Shown here piece after piece: positions 1-9,460 of a DNA stretch of 64,000 nt (position 1 is its first letter; each line of letters opens with the position of its first letter). A program made the translations under genes and the position numbers. The notes under the pieces are model-generated. The model was not told the DNA's origin. It saw only the letters and a list, made by a program, of their open reading frames with translations, and ran no database searches. Location of the stretch: the NCBI RefSeq assembly GCF_003855495.1, contig NZ_CP034086.1, positions 62,001-126,000 on the forward strand, in the 5' to 3' direction. This DNA comes from Methylocystis rosea. GTDB lineage: Bacteria; Pseudomonadota; Alphaproteobacteria; Rhizobiales; Beijerinckiaceae.

Positions 1-271
1 GTGACCCTACGCGGCATTACAGCCGTGGATTTTGTCGCAAATTGATTTCGACTATATGGCCGTCATGTTGATGGTCGTGGTCTTGTTGTGCCTAGTAGGG
101 CCGCTGCCTCATTGCGCGCGCCGACCGCAGTGCGGAAAGCGCCCAATGTGAATTCATGACGTGCCGCCGATACAATTTGCCGCATCGCTTCTCCGCGTTC
201 GACGGAAATTCGCCGAAGTGAGCAATTATGTCGTTTTGACAAATGTCTGCGGAAAACCAGTGAGGCCCTCA

Positions 272-823
272 ATGCAATGGCGCAATTCTCCACGAGCCTA
301 CGGTGCAGCCGTCCAAATCGTTCATTGGTTTTCCGTGCTTCTTGTTGGCGTCGCATGGGTGCTCGGGACCGTGGGCGAAGACCTGCCAAATGGAAGAGCT
401 CGTAATCTCGGAGAACTAATCCATGTTTCCGCGGGAGAGCTGATCGCCATTCTTTTGATCGTTCGCGTCGGCTGGCGTCTAATCAACGCGCCGCCGTCTC
501 CAGAACCGACGCCGCTGGGGAGATTGGGCGATTTGGCCGCCAAAACCGTCCACCTTGCGCTCTACGCGCTGCTTGCGGCGGTTGTCGCCGTTGGCGTCGC
601 GACGCAATTTGCCGATGGCGACGCGCTTTCCGTGCTTGGCGTTTTCGATATCGCATCGCCGTGGACGAAGAACAAAATGTTTGCGCATGACATGAAGGAA
701 ATCCATGAAACTCTAGCGAACGGACTTATCATCCTCGCCACGCTCCATGCTGGAGCGGCGTTCGTCCACCACTTCGTTTTTCGCGATCGCACTCTGAGAC
801 GTATGCTGCCAGCGGCCTGGTAA
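272..823 (+). CDS. Cytochrome b561 family membrane protein
   Basis: Predicted 183-residue integral membrane di-haem b-type cytochrome, expected to move electrons between the quinone pool and a redox partner in the inner membrane or periplasm. Four hydrophobic segments (about residues 15-35, 50-72, 92-112 and 145-170) carry histidines at 18, 51, 94, 145 and 159 that suit b-haem ligation, and the IVHW motif opens the first helix as is usual in the family. The ATG at 272 is preferred because family members begin just before that helix; the open frame back to 161 would add 37 atypical residues. The gene stands alone, with no partner dehydrogenase or YceI-like protein beside it, so the electron donor cannot be inferred. 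Family assignment is fairly secure; physiological role is unknown. Confidence 0.82.
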   Translation: MQWRNSPRAYGAAVQIVHWFSVLLVGVAWVLGTVGEDLPNGRARNLGELIHVSAGELIAILLIVRVGWRLINAPPSPEPTPLGRLGDLAAKTVHLALYALLAAVVAVGVATQFADGDALSVLGVFDIASPWTKNKMFAHDMKEIHETLANGLIILATLHAGAAFVHHFVFRDRTLRRMLPAAW

Positions 824-961
824 CTTCGGCTTCGTGGCGGCCTGTCTGCGACCTGAGCGCGAATGCACTGCGGGCGATCCACCCGCTGAACAGGGCGTTT
901 CAAAGGGAATTCCATCCAGGAAGTGGCTTAGCCCTTCGGGATTTTCGTTTAACTGATGCTG

Positions 962-1147
962 CTAGAGAAATGAAGGAGACCCGAGTAGCGGAAGCACCCG
1001 GGCTATGATCGCGCCCAAACAGACGAGCACCACGAGCAGCTTGAGTAGCTGTGCTAGCCGCGCATCGGGACAGAATTTATCGATCACCCAAAACAAGATC
1101 GCCCCAAGGACGACGATAATAAGGATTCCAATTATGAGCGTTAGCAC
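962..1147 (-). CDS. Small two-helix membrane protein
   Basis: A 61-residue, strongly hydrophobic protein with two predicted membrane helices (about residues 2-22 and 33-54) joined by a short polar turn containing DKFCPD. The start is GTG, preceded at about 8 nt by a GGGAG ribosome-binding site, which supports a real gene. The pattern (helix, short turn ending near a proline, Lys/Leu-rich second helix) resembles the small Thivi_2564-type membrane proteins, but the match is by eye only. No operon partner; the nearest gene is the convergent cytochrome b561. Function unknown. Confidence 0.6.
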   Translation of the reverse strand: MLTLIIGILIIVVLGAILFWVIDKFCPDARLAQLLKLLVVLVCLGAIIARVLPLLGSPSFL

Positions 1148-1817
1148 CGCAGTCTCCCGGTAAATTTACGGCAATGTCCAAAACTCATTGCGCTTTCGTC
1201 GATTTTTGGTGACGCGCGCTAGGGTCAGCCCTCGGCTCTCGCCTAATGAAGAGCTTACCACAAAGCTGTTTCAAAATTTCGCATTTGGGTTGAGTTTTGG
1301 CAACAGGAATTCGTGAGACGCCGATGCGCCTCGGCAAAAGGGCTCAACTCGAAAGATCGGACGCGCTCACCATTTCGTTCCGTTCGACTTGCAGAACGGA
1401 TATGCCAAGCGCTTGATCGGTCCGGCGCGAGTGGCGCTGGTCATTTAATTGCGTTCAACGCGCGGATCGCCTTGCGAAAAGCGCCGCTGATTATAACGAG
1501 GCGTGATGCATCGGAGACATGGTCCCTCATCCAATCCTTGGCGGGCCACTTTGTCAGTTCGCACGAATAGATCGCGGATGCGACACCTCCTCCCACTGAC
1601 GTGGATTGGACACATCCCATCGTCGCACGGTCTCCTAGGCAACCGCGACGCCCCGTTCAGCAACAGATCTTCCACGTCGCGGAAGCTCAGGCACAGCTGA
1701 GTTCGGTCATCTTGGCCAATACGAGCGGGACGTCCGCAACGGTAGGTTTCGCCGCAATCGCTTCGGCGCAGTTCGAGGTCCCGGCATCGGCGCAGGATGG
1801 CGTCTGGCCTTCCCCCG
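1148..1817. other. Gene-poor stretch, no supported gene
   Basis: About 670 nt between the small membrane protein and the kinase 3' end. Open frames of 65-85 codons occur on both strands (for example 1313-1570 on + and 1445-1675 on -). They overlap one another, carry no motif I recognise and lack convincing ribosome-binding sites. No terminator, tRNA or obvious repeat is seen. Confidence 0.5.
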
Positions 1818-2950
1818 TCACTGACGCGGGGATGTTTCCGGATCAGGCGACATAGGAAAAACTATCCTGAAAGTTGTCCCAACGCCTGGCGCTCCCGACC
1901 TAACGAGGGTGCCTGAAAGCTGACGCACGAAGATCGTTACGTAGTTCGAGCCATGCTGCCCAGGCGTGTTTCCTTGGCCCTGTGCCGGCATGCCGATCCC
2001 GTCGTCGGCTACCGTCAGCTCGACATCGTTCCCGATCCGTCGGACGGCAAGCGTGACCATTCCGACGCCGCCTGGGAAAGCGTGTTTGACGCATTCGTGC
2101 CCAGCTCGTTGACCAGCAGACCGAAGGGCACGGCGCGCTCGGAATCGATCTGAAGGGCTTCTGCCTCGACGGTTATTCGAATGCCGCCCGTGTCTCCCAG
2201 CACGCTCGCGGATAGGGTCGCGGCAATTTCCTTAAGATAGGTCCCCAGGGCGACGGTGCGGCCACCACTAGATTGGGATATGAGGTCGTAGAGCTGAGCG
2301 ATGGCGATGACGCGGTCCTGCATGGCCTCGAAGCCGCGCACCCAAGGCGCCGGCGTCCGTCTGATCTCGGTGGTGATCAAGGAGGCGATGACCTGCAGGT
2401 TGTTCTTGACCCGGTGCGCAACCTCGTTCGCCAGCAGCTTTGCGTCGATTTCGCGTTGCTTGTGTGCGCAGATCTCGGTCCGCAACTGGACGTTCGCCAA
2501 TTCTGTCGCCTCGATCAACTCATCCTGGCGAAGCGCCCCTAAGAGCAGGGCCTGGCTGATCGCATGCCTTGTCTCGTGAAGCGGCCCTGTTTCGTTCACC
2601 AGGATCATGACGCCCGCCGTCCGGCCGTCGGCCATAAGCGGCCACAAACTATAAGAGAATAAGAGAGGGCAAGGCGCCGCCAGTTCTTCTGCCGTGTAGC
2701 TTGCCGCCGCGCCGGTGCGAAAGACTCGATCCAGAAGCGCCAAACACTCGTCCGCCGGCGACAATCTGTCGAACGGTCTTCCAATTACCTCGTCCCGGGC
2801 CTTGTCGAACAATCGGCAAAAGGCTGAGTTGGCGTAGCGGACGATATGCGCCTCTCCGGAAAGCTCAGTCACCGCCCAGGGCGAATGGTCGAACGAACTC
2901 GAAAGGCTGCCGAGCAACGAAGCCGGGTCTGTGACCTTCGATGCCGACAT
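1818..2950 (-). pseudogene. PAS / HisKA_2-type sensor histidine kinase, frameshifted
   Basis: Soluble sensor kinase with an N-terminal PAS-like region (about residues 20-125), a coiled linker, and a HisKA_2 phosphoacceptor helix with the H-R-V-K-N-N motif at about residue 179. The ATPase domain follows: an N-box at the end of the first frame, then a G1-box reading ADDGIGMP and a glycine-rich C-terminal segment in another frame. The reading frame breaks near 2090-2092, where the AAT-GCG of the N-box is followed by TC-AAA instead of GTC-AAA. Loss of one G would explain this; restoring it joins the two halves (2953-2015 and 2060-1818) into one normal protein of about 377 residues. The ATG at 2950 overlaps the stop of the upstream kaiC-like gene (TGATG), implying translational coupling. 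Either a recent frameshift or a sequencing error; the intact downstream half favours recent. The first N-box residues read ELGTNA rather than the usual ELVTNA. Confidence 0.8.
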
Positions 2951-4500
2951 CACTCGGAAGCCTTCGGCTCTGGTGGGCTTTCGTCTTTTTGCGGTCTGCG
3001 CGGCCCTGTACGTTCCGGGAGCCCGGTGCTTAACCGGCTGTAGTCTGTATTGCGCGGATTGATGACAGCCACCCCCTCGTCGCTAATAATATATTCCCGG
3101 ATGTCCTTGCTGTGGTTTCCCCCGCGCATCTTGATGACGACGATCGTCTTTCGCAGCTGGCCGTCGATTTCAACATAGCGCAGCCGGATGATATCGTCGG
3201 TGAGGAACGACACCGCATAGTGGCTGAACTGAAGGGAGGTGAAGTTGTCCTCCACCTCGACCGTGCTGAGGATCGTGATCCCCGCGCCGGTAAGGGCGCA
3301 AATCATGCGGTACAGCGACTCCCGGAAGTCGGCTCGGAAGCTGGGCGCCAACGCCATCTCGAAGCCTACCAGGGAATCGATGACCACGCGCTGTGCGCCC
3401 ACCCTTTTGATGGCGTCCAGGATCGCCAGCATCGTCTCGTCGACCGAGAGGTCGAGGGGACGAAGATACAGGATCTCGAGGGTTCCGGCTTCCTGCGCTG
3501 CCTTCAGCTTGAGGCCGAACGCGTCCGCCCGATGGACGTAGCCGTCGGGCCGCTCCTCGAAGATCGCCATCACGCCCGGCTCCCCGCAGCGGAGGCCCTC
3601 TCCGATGAACTGGGTCGCCAGCGCCGACTTACCCGTTCCCGACGGCCCCGCCACAAGGACGCTGTCGCCCGCCAAAACGCCGCCGCCAAGCATTTTGTCG
3701 AGCTCGGGAATTCCCACGGACAGCCGACTGCGCCGCTTGGGTCTCGCCCGGGCGGTTTCCAGTCCGAGCGTGCGCGAAAAGGCTTGGAGCCCTTCGTCGG
3801 TGATCCGGATGGTGTGCAAGCCAGGCACCGAGGCCTGACCACGCAACTTCAGGACCTGCAGCTTCCGCACTGTGGAATTCCGCTCCGTCACCTGTGAAAG
3901 CCACAGAATGCTGTCGACCATGGTGAACAGCGGGTTTTCACGGATCTCGTCCTGGATGTATTCCCCCACCAGAAAGGTCGTCACCTCCGAGTTCACCAGG
4001 AACTGGGACAAGTTGTGGATGAACGCCTGCACCTCCATCGCTCCCGCTTCGCCGGTCGCCCTTCGCGCGAGGCTGCGGAATGAATCGATCACCACGACGC
4101 GCGGGTTGGCCGCGGTGACCTGAGTCACGATCTCCCGCAACACAACGGCCAGATCGTTCTGCAGGGCGGCTTCGGACAGGTTGATGAACCGGAGGGCGTC
4201 GCCCACCTTGGATTCGTCGTAGAAAGAGAATTGCTGCTGGTAGCGCAACATCTTGATGCTCGGCTCGCCGAGCACTGTGAAATAGAGCGCCGGCCGGTCC
4301 GCGGTTGCGTTCGCGAACGCCAGTTGGTGAACCAGCGTGGTCTTGCCGCACCCCGGGGAGCCGCTAATCAGATTGAACGAGAACTCCGGGATGCCGCCCC
4401 CCAGGATATCGTCGAGTCCGCGTACGCCGGTCGGAAGCTTGTTAATCTTGACCTTAGGTGGCCTGCGCAGGCGCGCCTTCGGCTGGGCTGATTTGGCCAT
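2950..4500 (-). CDS. KaiC-like two-domain RecA-superfamily ATPase
   Basis: A 516-residue protein built of two tandem KaiC domains: CI with Walker A GSPGCGKTT at residues 47-55, and CII with GPSGTGKS at 285-292. KaiC-family proteins form hexamers; the cyanobacterial one is the circadian clock core, while proteobacterial copies are linked to stress or light signalling. The paired catalytic glutamates are present in CII (FEE, 314-316), but the matching CI position reads LGE (77-79), so one Glu is lost. By my alignment the CII autophosphorylation pair Ser431/Thr432 of cyanobacterial KaiC corresponds to Ser-Phe here. The ATG at 4500 is chosen because it follows the upstream gene's stop by one base; an in-frame start at 4551 is possible. 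The downstream kinase gene overlaps the stop. No kaiB or kaiA is nearby. Confidence 0.88.
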   Translation of the reverse strand: MAKSAQPKARLRRPPKVKINKLPTGVRGLDDILGGGIPEFSFNLISGSPGCGKTTLVHQLAFANATADRPALYFTVLGEPSIKMLRYQQQFSFYDESKVGDALRFINLSEAALQNDLAVVLREIVTQVTAANPRVVVIDSFRSLARRATGEAGAMEVQAFIHNLSQFLVNSEVTTFLVGEYIQDEIRENPLFTMVDSILWLSQVTERNSTVRKLQVLKLRGQASVPGLHTIRITDEGLQAFSRTLGLETARARPKRRSRLSVGIPELDKMLGGGVLAGDSVLVAGPSGTGKSALATQFIGEGLRCGEPGVMAIFEERPDGYVHRADAFGLKLKAAQEAGTLEILYLRPLDLSVDETMLAILDAIKRVGAQRVVIDSLVGFEMALAPSFRADFRESLYRMICALTGAGITILSTVEVEDNFTSLQFSHYAVSFLTDDIIRLRYVEIDGQLRKTIVVIKMRGGNHSKDIREYIISDEGVAVINPRNTDYSRLSTGLPERTGPRRPQKDESPPEPKASE

Positions 4501-4501
4501 C

Positions 4502-4930
4502 TTACTCGACGTCCTCATTATTTGCCGTAACGCTGAAATCCGCGTCGTCAAACTCTAGCTGCGGCCATAGCTGATTAATCAGGCGTAAGGTCAGAGCCGG
4601 GCCGATGAAGGCCACGAGCAGACCGAATAATTGAGCCAGCAGGACGGCCTCGCCTTCGACGAAGTCCGCCGGGTCGACTGTCGTCGTGGCGACAGTCAGG
4701 CCTTCCAGCTCTCCATCCGCGACCACCCGCACCGTGGCTAGCCAGGAGACCTCGGCGGTGGCCAGCATCAGCGCGCGCGCAAGCAGCGCTTGAAAGCCGC
4801 CCCGACCCATCAGCATCGAAAAGTGCGGACGCAGCTTGTCGGTGGCTCGAAACGCCGTGGGACTGTCTAGCTCGGCAGACGTGTTCCCCGGCTTCTCGCA
4901 AGCAACCAACTGCCTAGCGATACTCCGCAT
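4502..4930 (-). CDS. Unknown protein, first gene of the kaiC-like unit
   Basis: A 142-residue protein if started at the first ATG (4930); the frame stays open to a TTG at 5053, which would give 183 residues. No signal peptide. A middle segment rich in Ala/Leu (about residues 37-67) and a strongly hydrophobic stretch near the C-terminus (LLAQLFGLLVAFIG) are seen, followed by an acidic tail. I do not recognise the family. Its stop lies one base before the kaiC-like ATG, so the two are almost certainly co-transcribed and perhaps translationally coupled. It occupies the place where kaiB or another clock accessory gene might be expected, but it shows no thioredoxin-fold KaiB features by eye. A role as KaiC partner is inference only. 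Confidence 0.65.
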   Translation of the reverse strand: MRSIARQLVACEKPGNTSAELDSPTAFRATDKLRPHFSMLMGRGGFQALLARALMLATAEVSWLATVRVVADGELEGLTVATTTVDPADFVEGEAVLLAQLFGLLVAFIGPALTLRLINQLWPQLEFDDADFSVTANNEDVE

Positions 4931-5053
4931 TTGCAAAGAGGCTCGGTTCAATCGCACCCCTTCAAAATCACGCTTGCCGCGCTCAGTAGCTATTCCCCGC
5001 AGCTTGACCCGCGGAATTAATTGGAGCGGGGTGTTACCACATCCATGAGCCAA

Positions 5054-5403
5054 TTAGCGAACTCGGCGGGGATTCCGAGATGTGAATCATATTTGGCGCA
5101 CGGAAGGGTGCTGGCCAGGCTGACTGCGCTTCAGGACGGATTTCAACGTCGATATCTGTCGGGTGGCGGCAGGGCGCGACGTCTCTTAGCGCAATCACTT
5201 GATCAGCCGTGAGCCCGCCGTTCTTGGCGGCCCCGGCATGCCACGGGCCCATCGATCGCAAGAACAGCGTCCGCGACTTGCCCTTGTGACTGCTACACAT
5301 CCGCTGGTCGCAACTTGGCGACGATTCTCCGGCTTGTGACGCCTGGTCGGCATTGCGATCATCGTCCCGTCACAAGTCGGCTAACGCATGCCGAGTTTGA
5401 AAT
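5054..5403. other. Intergenic region between the kaiC-like unit and the P-type ATPase
   Basis: About 350 nt between divergent genes. Short open frames exist (5034-5300 on -, 5021-5212 on +) but none has a recognisable product. The region should hold the divergent promoters; I cannot point to a confident -35/-10 pair. Confidence 0.4.
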
Positions 5404-8400
5404 ATGCGGTTAGCGAACGCTCGGAGGGTTTTAGTGCCAGATGCTTCCTTAGCCCTCCACTCCACTCCCGGCCTCAGTGAAGCAGATGCGCAGGCCAGGC
5501 TGAAGAGCGAGGGGTACAACGAGCTGCCGCGGCCGCAACGGCGCACGCCGCTGCGAATCGTTCTCGAGGTCCTGCGCGAGCCGATGCTCGCGCTGCTCAT
5601 CGGCGGCGGCGTGATCTACTTGTTGCTAGGGGATTTGAAGGAAGCATTAATTCTTCTCGTCTTCGCAACAATGTCGGTCGTGATCACGGCGGTGCAAGAG
5701 ACCCGCACCGAGCGCGTCCTGGAAGCGCTACGCGATCTTACGAGTCCGCGCGCGCTGGTTATTCGTGACGGCGTACGTAAGAGAATCGCTGGGCGCGAAG
5801 TCGTGCGCGGCGATGTCGTCGTGCTCAGCGAAGGCGACCGGGTTCCCGCCGACGCGGCGCTCAGCGAATGCCAGGACCTCCAGATCGACGAATCGCTGTT
5901 GACGGGAGAGTCAGCGCCCGTTCGCAAGATCTCTCGCGCCGATGCGCCTCTCGGAAGCCGCCGGCCGGGGGGCGACGACCTGCCATATGTGTTTTCTGGC
6001 TCGCTGGTGGTGCGCGGAGCCGGAATCGGCGAGGTGATCGCGACCGGCGCACTTAGCGAAATCGGCAAAATTGGCCAATCGCTCAGCACGCTCGAAACGG
6101 AGCCGCCGCGTCTGTTGGCGCAGACACGGCGTCTTGTGGGGGTGTTTGCTCTCGCGGGAGGCGCCGTGAGCGTGTTGGCGGTGTTGCTCTACGGCCTGTT
6201 GCGCGGAGGATGGCTCGATGCGGTGCTCGCGGGCATCGCGCTCGGCATGTCGATGCTGCCCGAAGAGTTTCCCGTCGTGCTCACCGTATTCATGGCGATG
6301 GGAGCATGGCGGATTTCGCGGGCGCGCGTATTGACCCGTCGCGCCGCGGCCATCGAATCTCTGGGTTCGGCGACGGTCTTGTGCACGGATAAGACCGGCA
6401 CCCTGACCGAGAACCAGATGTCGATTGCCGAACTACGCCTCAAGAACGGCGAGGCATTACGCGCCGGCCAGATATCCCGCTCAATGCCTGCGAGCTTCGA
6501 TCATCTGGTCCAGTTCGGAATTCTTGCCAGCGCGCCTGATCCATTCGATCCGATGGAAAAAGCGTTTCACGATTTCGGCCGGAACCATTTGCCCAAGACC
6601 GGAACTCTGCTTGGTCCAGATTGGAAACTTTTGCAGACATACGGTCTTCGTTCCGATCTCCTTGCGATGTCACAGGTCTGGCAAAGCGACGCCACGCCGG
6701 AATTCGTTGTCGCGGCCAAAGGCGCGCCGGAAGCCATCGCTACCCTCTGCCGATTGAACGAGACGGAGTTTGCTGCAGTGAAGCGGTCCGTTGAGGGCAT
6801 GGCTGCCGAGGGTCAGCGCGTTCTGGGAGTGGCCAACGCATCCTTCGCGCAGAAAGCATTGCCGGACTCGCAGCGAGACTTCACGTTCGAATTCTTGGGG
6901 CTCGTCGGACTCGCCGACCCGTTACGCTCAGCCGTTCCGGCCGCCGTGAGCGAGTGTCGGTCGGCAGGCATCAGAGTGGTCATGATCACGGGCGACTACC
7001 CAGCGACGGCGAAGGCAATCGCGCGCCAGGCGGGTCTAAATACCGACGACGTCGTGACAGGACAGACACTCGAAAGCGAAAGCGAGGCGCAGCTCGCGCG
7101 GCGCATGCGGACAGCGAGCATATTTGCGCGAATCATGCCGGATCAGAAGCTTCGAATCGTGAATGCGCTCAAAGCAAACGGTGAGATCGTCGCCATGACG
7201 GGAGACGGCGTGAATGATGCGCCCTCGCTCAAGGCCGCGCACATTGGCATTGCCATGGGCGGACGCGGAACGGACGTGGCGCGGGAGGCATCCTCAATCG
7301 TGCTTCTTGATGACGATTTCGGCTCGATCGTCAAGGCGATCCGGCTTGGCCGCAGAATCTACGACAATCTGCGCAAGGCGACGGGTTTCATCTTCGCGGT
7401 GCATGTGCCCATTGCGGGGTTGGCGATATTGCCTCTGTTGTTGGGCCTACCGATCCTATTTGGGCCGATGCACATCGCATTTCTGGAAATGGTGATCGAC
7501 CCGGTCTGTTCGCTCGTCTTCGAAGCCGAGATCGAGGAAGACGATGTGATGCGCCGCCCGCCACGTCCCACTGACGAGCCTCTATTCTCCGGTCCCGTGA
7601 TCGCGTGGGGCCTTATACAAGGAGCGTTCGCATTCGCGCTTGTCGCCGGCATTTTCCTCATTGCGCTGAAGCGGGGCATGCCAGAGACGGAAGTGCGCGC
7701 GTTAACTTTCTTCTCATTGGTCCTCGCGATCGTCGGCCTAATCTTTGTCAACCGCACCTTCAGCGCATCGCTGCTGACAGCCCTGCGTCGACCAAACACG
7801 GCGCTTGCGTGGGTGCTCCTTGCCGTCGTGGCGATGCTGAGTCTGACGCTCCTTTCGCCCCCCATTAGCGAACTCTTCCGCTTCGGGCCCCTACATCTGG
7901 ACGACCTGTCAGTCACGCTCGGCGCCGGCGTGATCGTGTTGGTGCTGCTTGAAGCGCTCAAATACGTTTGGCGCGGCGCAGGACTTAACGGAGTTCGTTG
8001 GCTCCGTCGGATATTCGTACAAGGTCGCGTGAATGCGAGGGCCTCTGTCGGCTGGACGGCAGCCGCGGCGATGGCGATTTCACTTGGCTGGCTCCTTATC
8101 GCTTATGCGCCAAAGCTCATCACGCCGCGAGAGACTGGGTCGTCTCGAGTAGAGAGGATTGAAGCCTCGCCCGCGCAACAAGGCGCTCCCACTCCGTCCA
8201 AGGAAACGAAATCCGCCGTGGAGGAAGCCCAGCCAAGCGGCCGGGAACAGGAGACCAGCACGAGAACGGCGGCTGGCGGGCCTCCTAAACTTTTAAGCAG
8301 GAAGCTGCCCAGCGGTCTCATATTGAATGTTCCCAGCTCCGGCATGGAGGCAAATCTGCTCGCGTTTCTCGAGCGTGAAGCGAAGATAGAAGGAGTGACC

Positions 8401-8739
8401 TGGTTCGACTTCGACCGCCTCCAATTCGAGACGGGCAAAGCAAAACCGCGAGCCGCCTTTCAGGAGCAGTTGAGAAACATCGCCGAGATTCTGGCGGCCT
8501 ATCCGAACGTCATAGCCACGATTGGCGGCTATACGGACAGCGTCGGCGCCCGGAGGGCAAACAGGAGACTGTCAAAAGCGCGCGCAGACTCGGTGATGCG
8601 CGAGTTGACGAATTTGGGCGTGGACGCTTCACGCCTCAACACGAAAGGTTATGGCGAAAGCCATCCGGTCGCAACCAATGACACTGAGCAGGGACGGACA
8701 AAAAATCGACGAATCTCGCTAGGCGTAACTCGAAAGTAG
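5404..8739 (+). CDS. P-type cation ATPase with fused C-terminal periplasmic OmpA-like domain
   Basis: A 1111-residue single open frame. Residues 1 to about 860 form a P2-like cation pump: N-terminal cation-ATPase domain, actuator TGES at 167-170, M4 motif PEEFP at 286-290, phosphorylation site DKTGTLT with Asp329, hinge GDGVNDAP from 600, and M6 with IDPVCS around Asp699. The PEEFP/DPVCS pair marks a little-studied bacterial subgroup, so the ion is unknown. After the usual ten helices comes a basic, presumably cytoplasmic linker, then an extra helix (about 883-905), a Ser/Glu/Pro-rich spacer (about 910-995) and an OmpA/MotB-like domain (about 998-1110). That domain has the TDSVG, LSKARA and GR-NRR motifs of peptidoglycan (diaminopimelate) binding. 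The eleventh helix would place this domain in the periplasm, so the fusion is topologically sensible. I infer anchoring of the pump to the cell wall. Confidence 0.9.
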   Translation: MRLANARRVLVPDASLALHSTPGLSEADAQARLKSEGYNELPRPQRRTPLRIVLEVLREPMLALLIGGGVIYLLLGDLKEALILLVFATMSVVITAVQETRTERVLEALRDLTSPRALVIRDGVRKRIAGREVVRGDVVVLSEGDRVPADAALSECQDLQIDESLLTGESAPVRKISRADAPLGSRRPGGDDLPYVFSGSLVVRGAGIGEVIATGALSEIGKIGQSLSTLETEPPRLLAQTRRLVGVFALAGGAVSVLAVLLYGLLRGGWLDAVLAGIALGMSMLPEEFPVVLTVFMAMGAWRISRARVLTRRAAAIESLGSATVLCTDKTGTLTENQMSIAELRLKNGEALRAGQISRSMPASFDHLVQFGILASAPDPFDPMEKAFHDFGRNHLPKTGTLLGPDWKLLQTYGLRSDLLAMSQVWQSDATPEFVVAAKGAPEAIATLCRLNETEFAAVKRSVEGMAAEGQRVLGVANASFAQKALPDSQRDFTFEFLGLVGLADPLRSAVPAAVSECRSAGIRVVMITGDYPATAKAIARQAGLNTDDVVTGQTLESESEAQLARRMRTASIFARIMPDQKLRIVNALKANGEIVAMTGDGVNDAPSLKAAHIGIAMGGRGTDVAREASSIVLLDDDFGSIVKAIRLGRRIYDNLRKATGFIFAVHVPIAGLAILPLLLGLPILFGPMHIAFLEMVIDPVCSLVFEAEIEEDDVMRRPPRPTDEPLFSGPVIAWGLIQGAFAFALVAGIFLIALKRGMPETEVRALTFFSLVLAIVGLIFVNRTFSASLLTALRRPNTALAWVLLAVVAMLSLTLLSPPISELFRFGPLHLDDLSVTLGAGVIVLVLLEALKYVWRGAGLNGVRWLRRIFVQGRVNARASVGWTAAAAMAISLGWLLIAYAPKLITPRETGSSRVERIEASPAQQGAPTPSKETKSAVEEAQPSGREQETSTRTAAGGPPKLLSRKLPSGLILNVPSSGMEANLLAFLEREAKIEGVTWFDFDRLQFETGKAKPRAAFQEQLRNIAEILAAYPNVIATIGGYTDSVGARRANRRLSKARADSVMRELTNLGVDASRLNTKGYGESHPVATNDTEQGRTKNRRISLGVTRK

Positions 8740-9460
8740 TGCATGCAAAGGAAAATGAACCCAGCAAGTTTGCGGGCTATGGTGCAAATTCAAACGAACG
8801 GTCGCAAAACCGCGCTTGGGCGTTCGACGGGGACAAGCCGCAATGATTTGTTCCAGAATTTTTTGCGCGGTTTTGCCGTCACTGGAAGCTTCTTGTGGCT
8901 CAACGGCGGCCGCTGGACCGTGATGATCTTGCCGAACCCTCGAACCGGTAGAAGACGCGAACCTTCCCGGAAGGATGTGTCATGCAGTAGTTGGCCACTT
9001 CTGGGAAGAGCCGGGCCATTTCCAGCTTCGTCGTCATAGACAGCTTCATCATGAGCGCACATGCGATGACGGAGTTGATCATTTGTCCTCTCTGCGCATC
9101 CGAGCGCACGCTCGGACTCCTTGGTCGAGCGGCGGAAGGAAGCCATGACGATGACGTTCATGAACCCTATAAGCCCAAGCTCTGTGAGAAAGCCGGGCTA
9201 AGTCAAGTCCAATCGACGACCCACTCAATTTTCTGGGAGCGATCTGCGCGGGTTGATTTAAAGAGTGTGCGCTTCGGCATGTTCTGAAAATACATAAGCC
9301 GCGTTATAAAGTCGGCATCGCTCAGTTGGAGCCGCTTTGGCGGCGTCCCGTTCACGAGCGCCACGAATAGTGTCGCAGCTTCGGCGCATCGGAGGCCTCT
9401 GATTTTTCCCGTAGTCAGGGAGGGGAGTGAGGCGAGACGGGTTCGCGTCCTCTGCCAGCG
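8740..9460. other. Gene-poor stretch, no supported gene
   Basis: About 720 nt after the P-type ATPase. Frames at 8743-9039 (+), 8790-9161 (-) and 8900-9109 (-) overlap each other and carry no recognised motif. The ATPase stop is followed four bases later by an in-frame ATG, but its product looks random. I see no terminator or repeat I would defend. Confidence 0.5.

Noticed and set aside
56..151. Mini-ORF of 31 codons with a hydrophobic start, faintly like a DUF3309-type peptide
   Set aside because: It lacks the conserved C-terminal half of that family and a convincing ribosome-binding site.
1313..1570. Plus-strand 85-codon frame with GTG start and an AGGA upstream
   Set aside because: Product not recognisable and overlapped by an equally plausible antisense frame; insufficient support.
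8900..9109. Minus-strand 69-codon frame after the P-type ATPase
   Set aside because: Overlaps other frames on both strands, with no motif and no clear ribosome-binding site.
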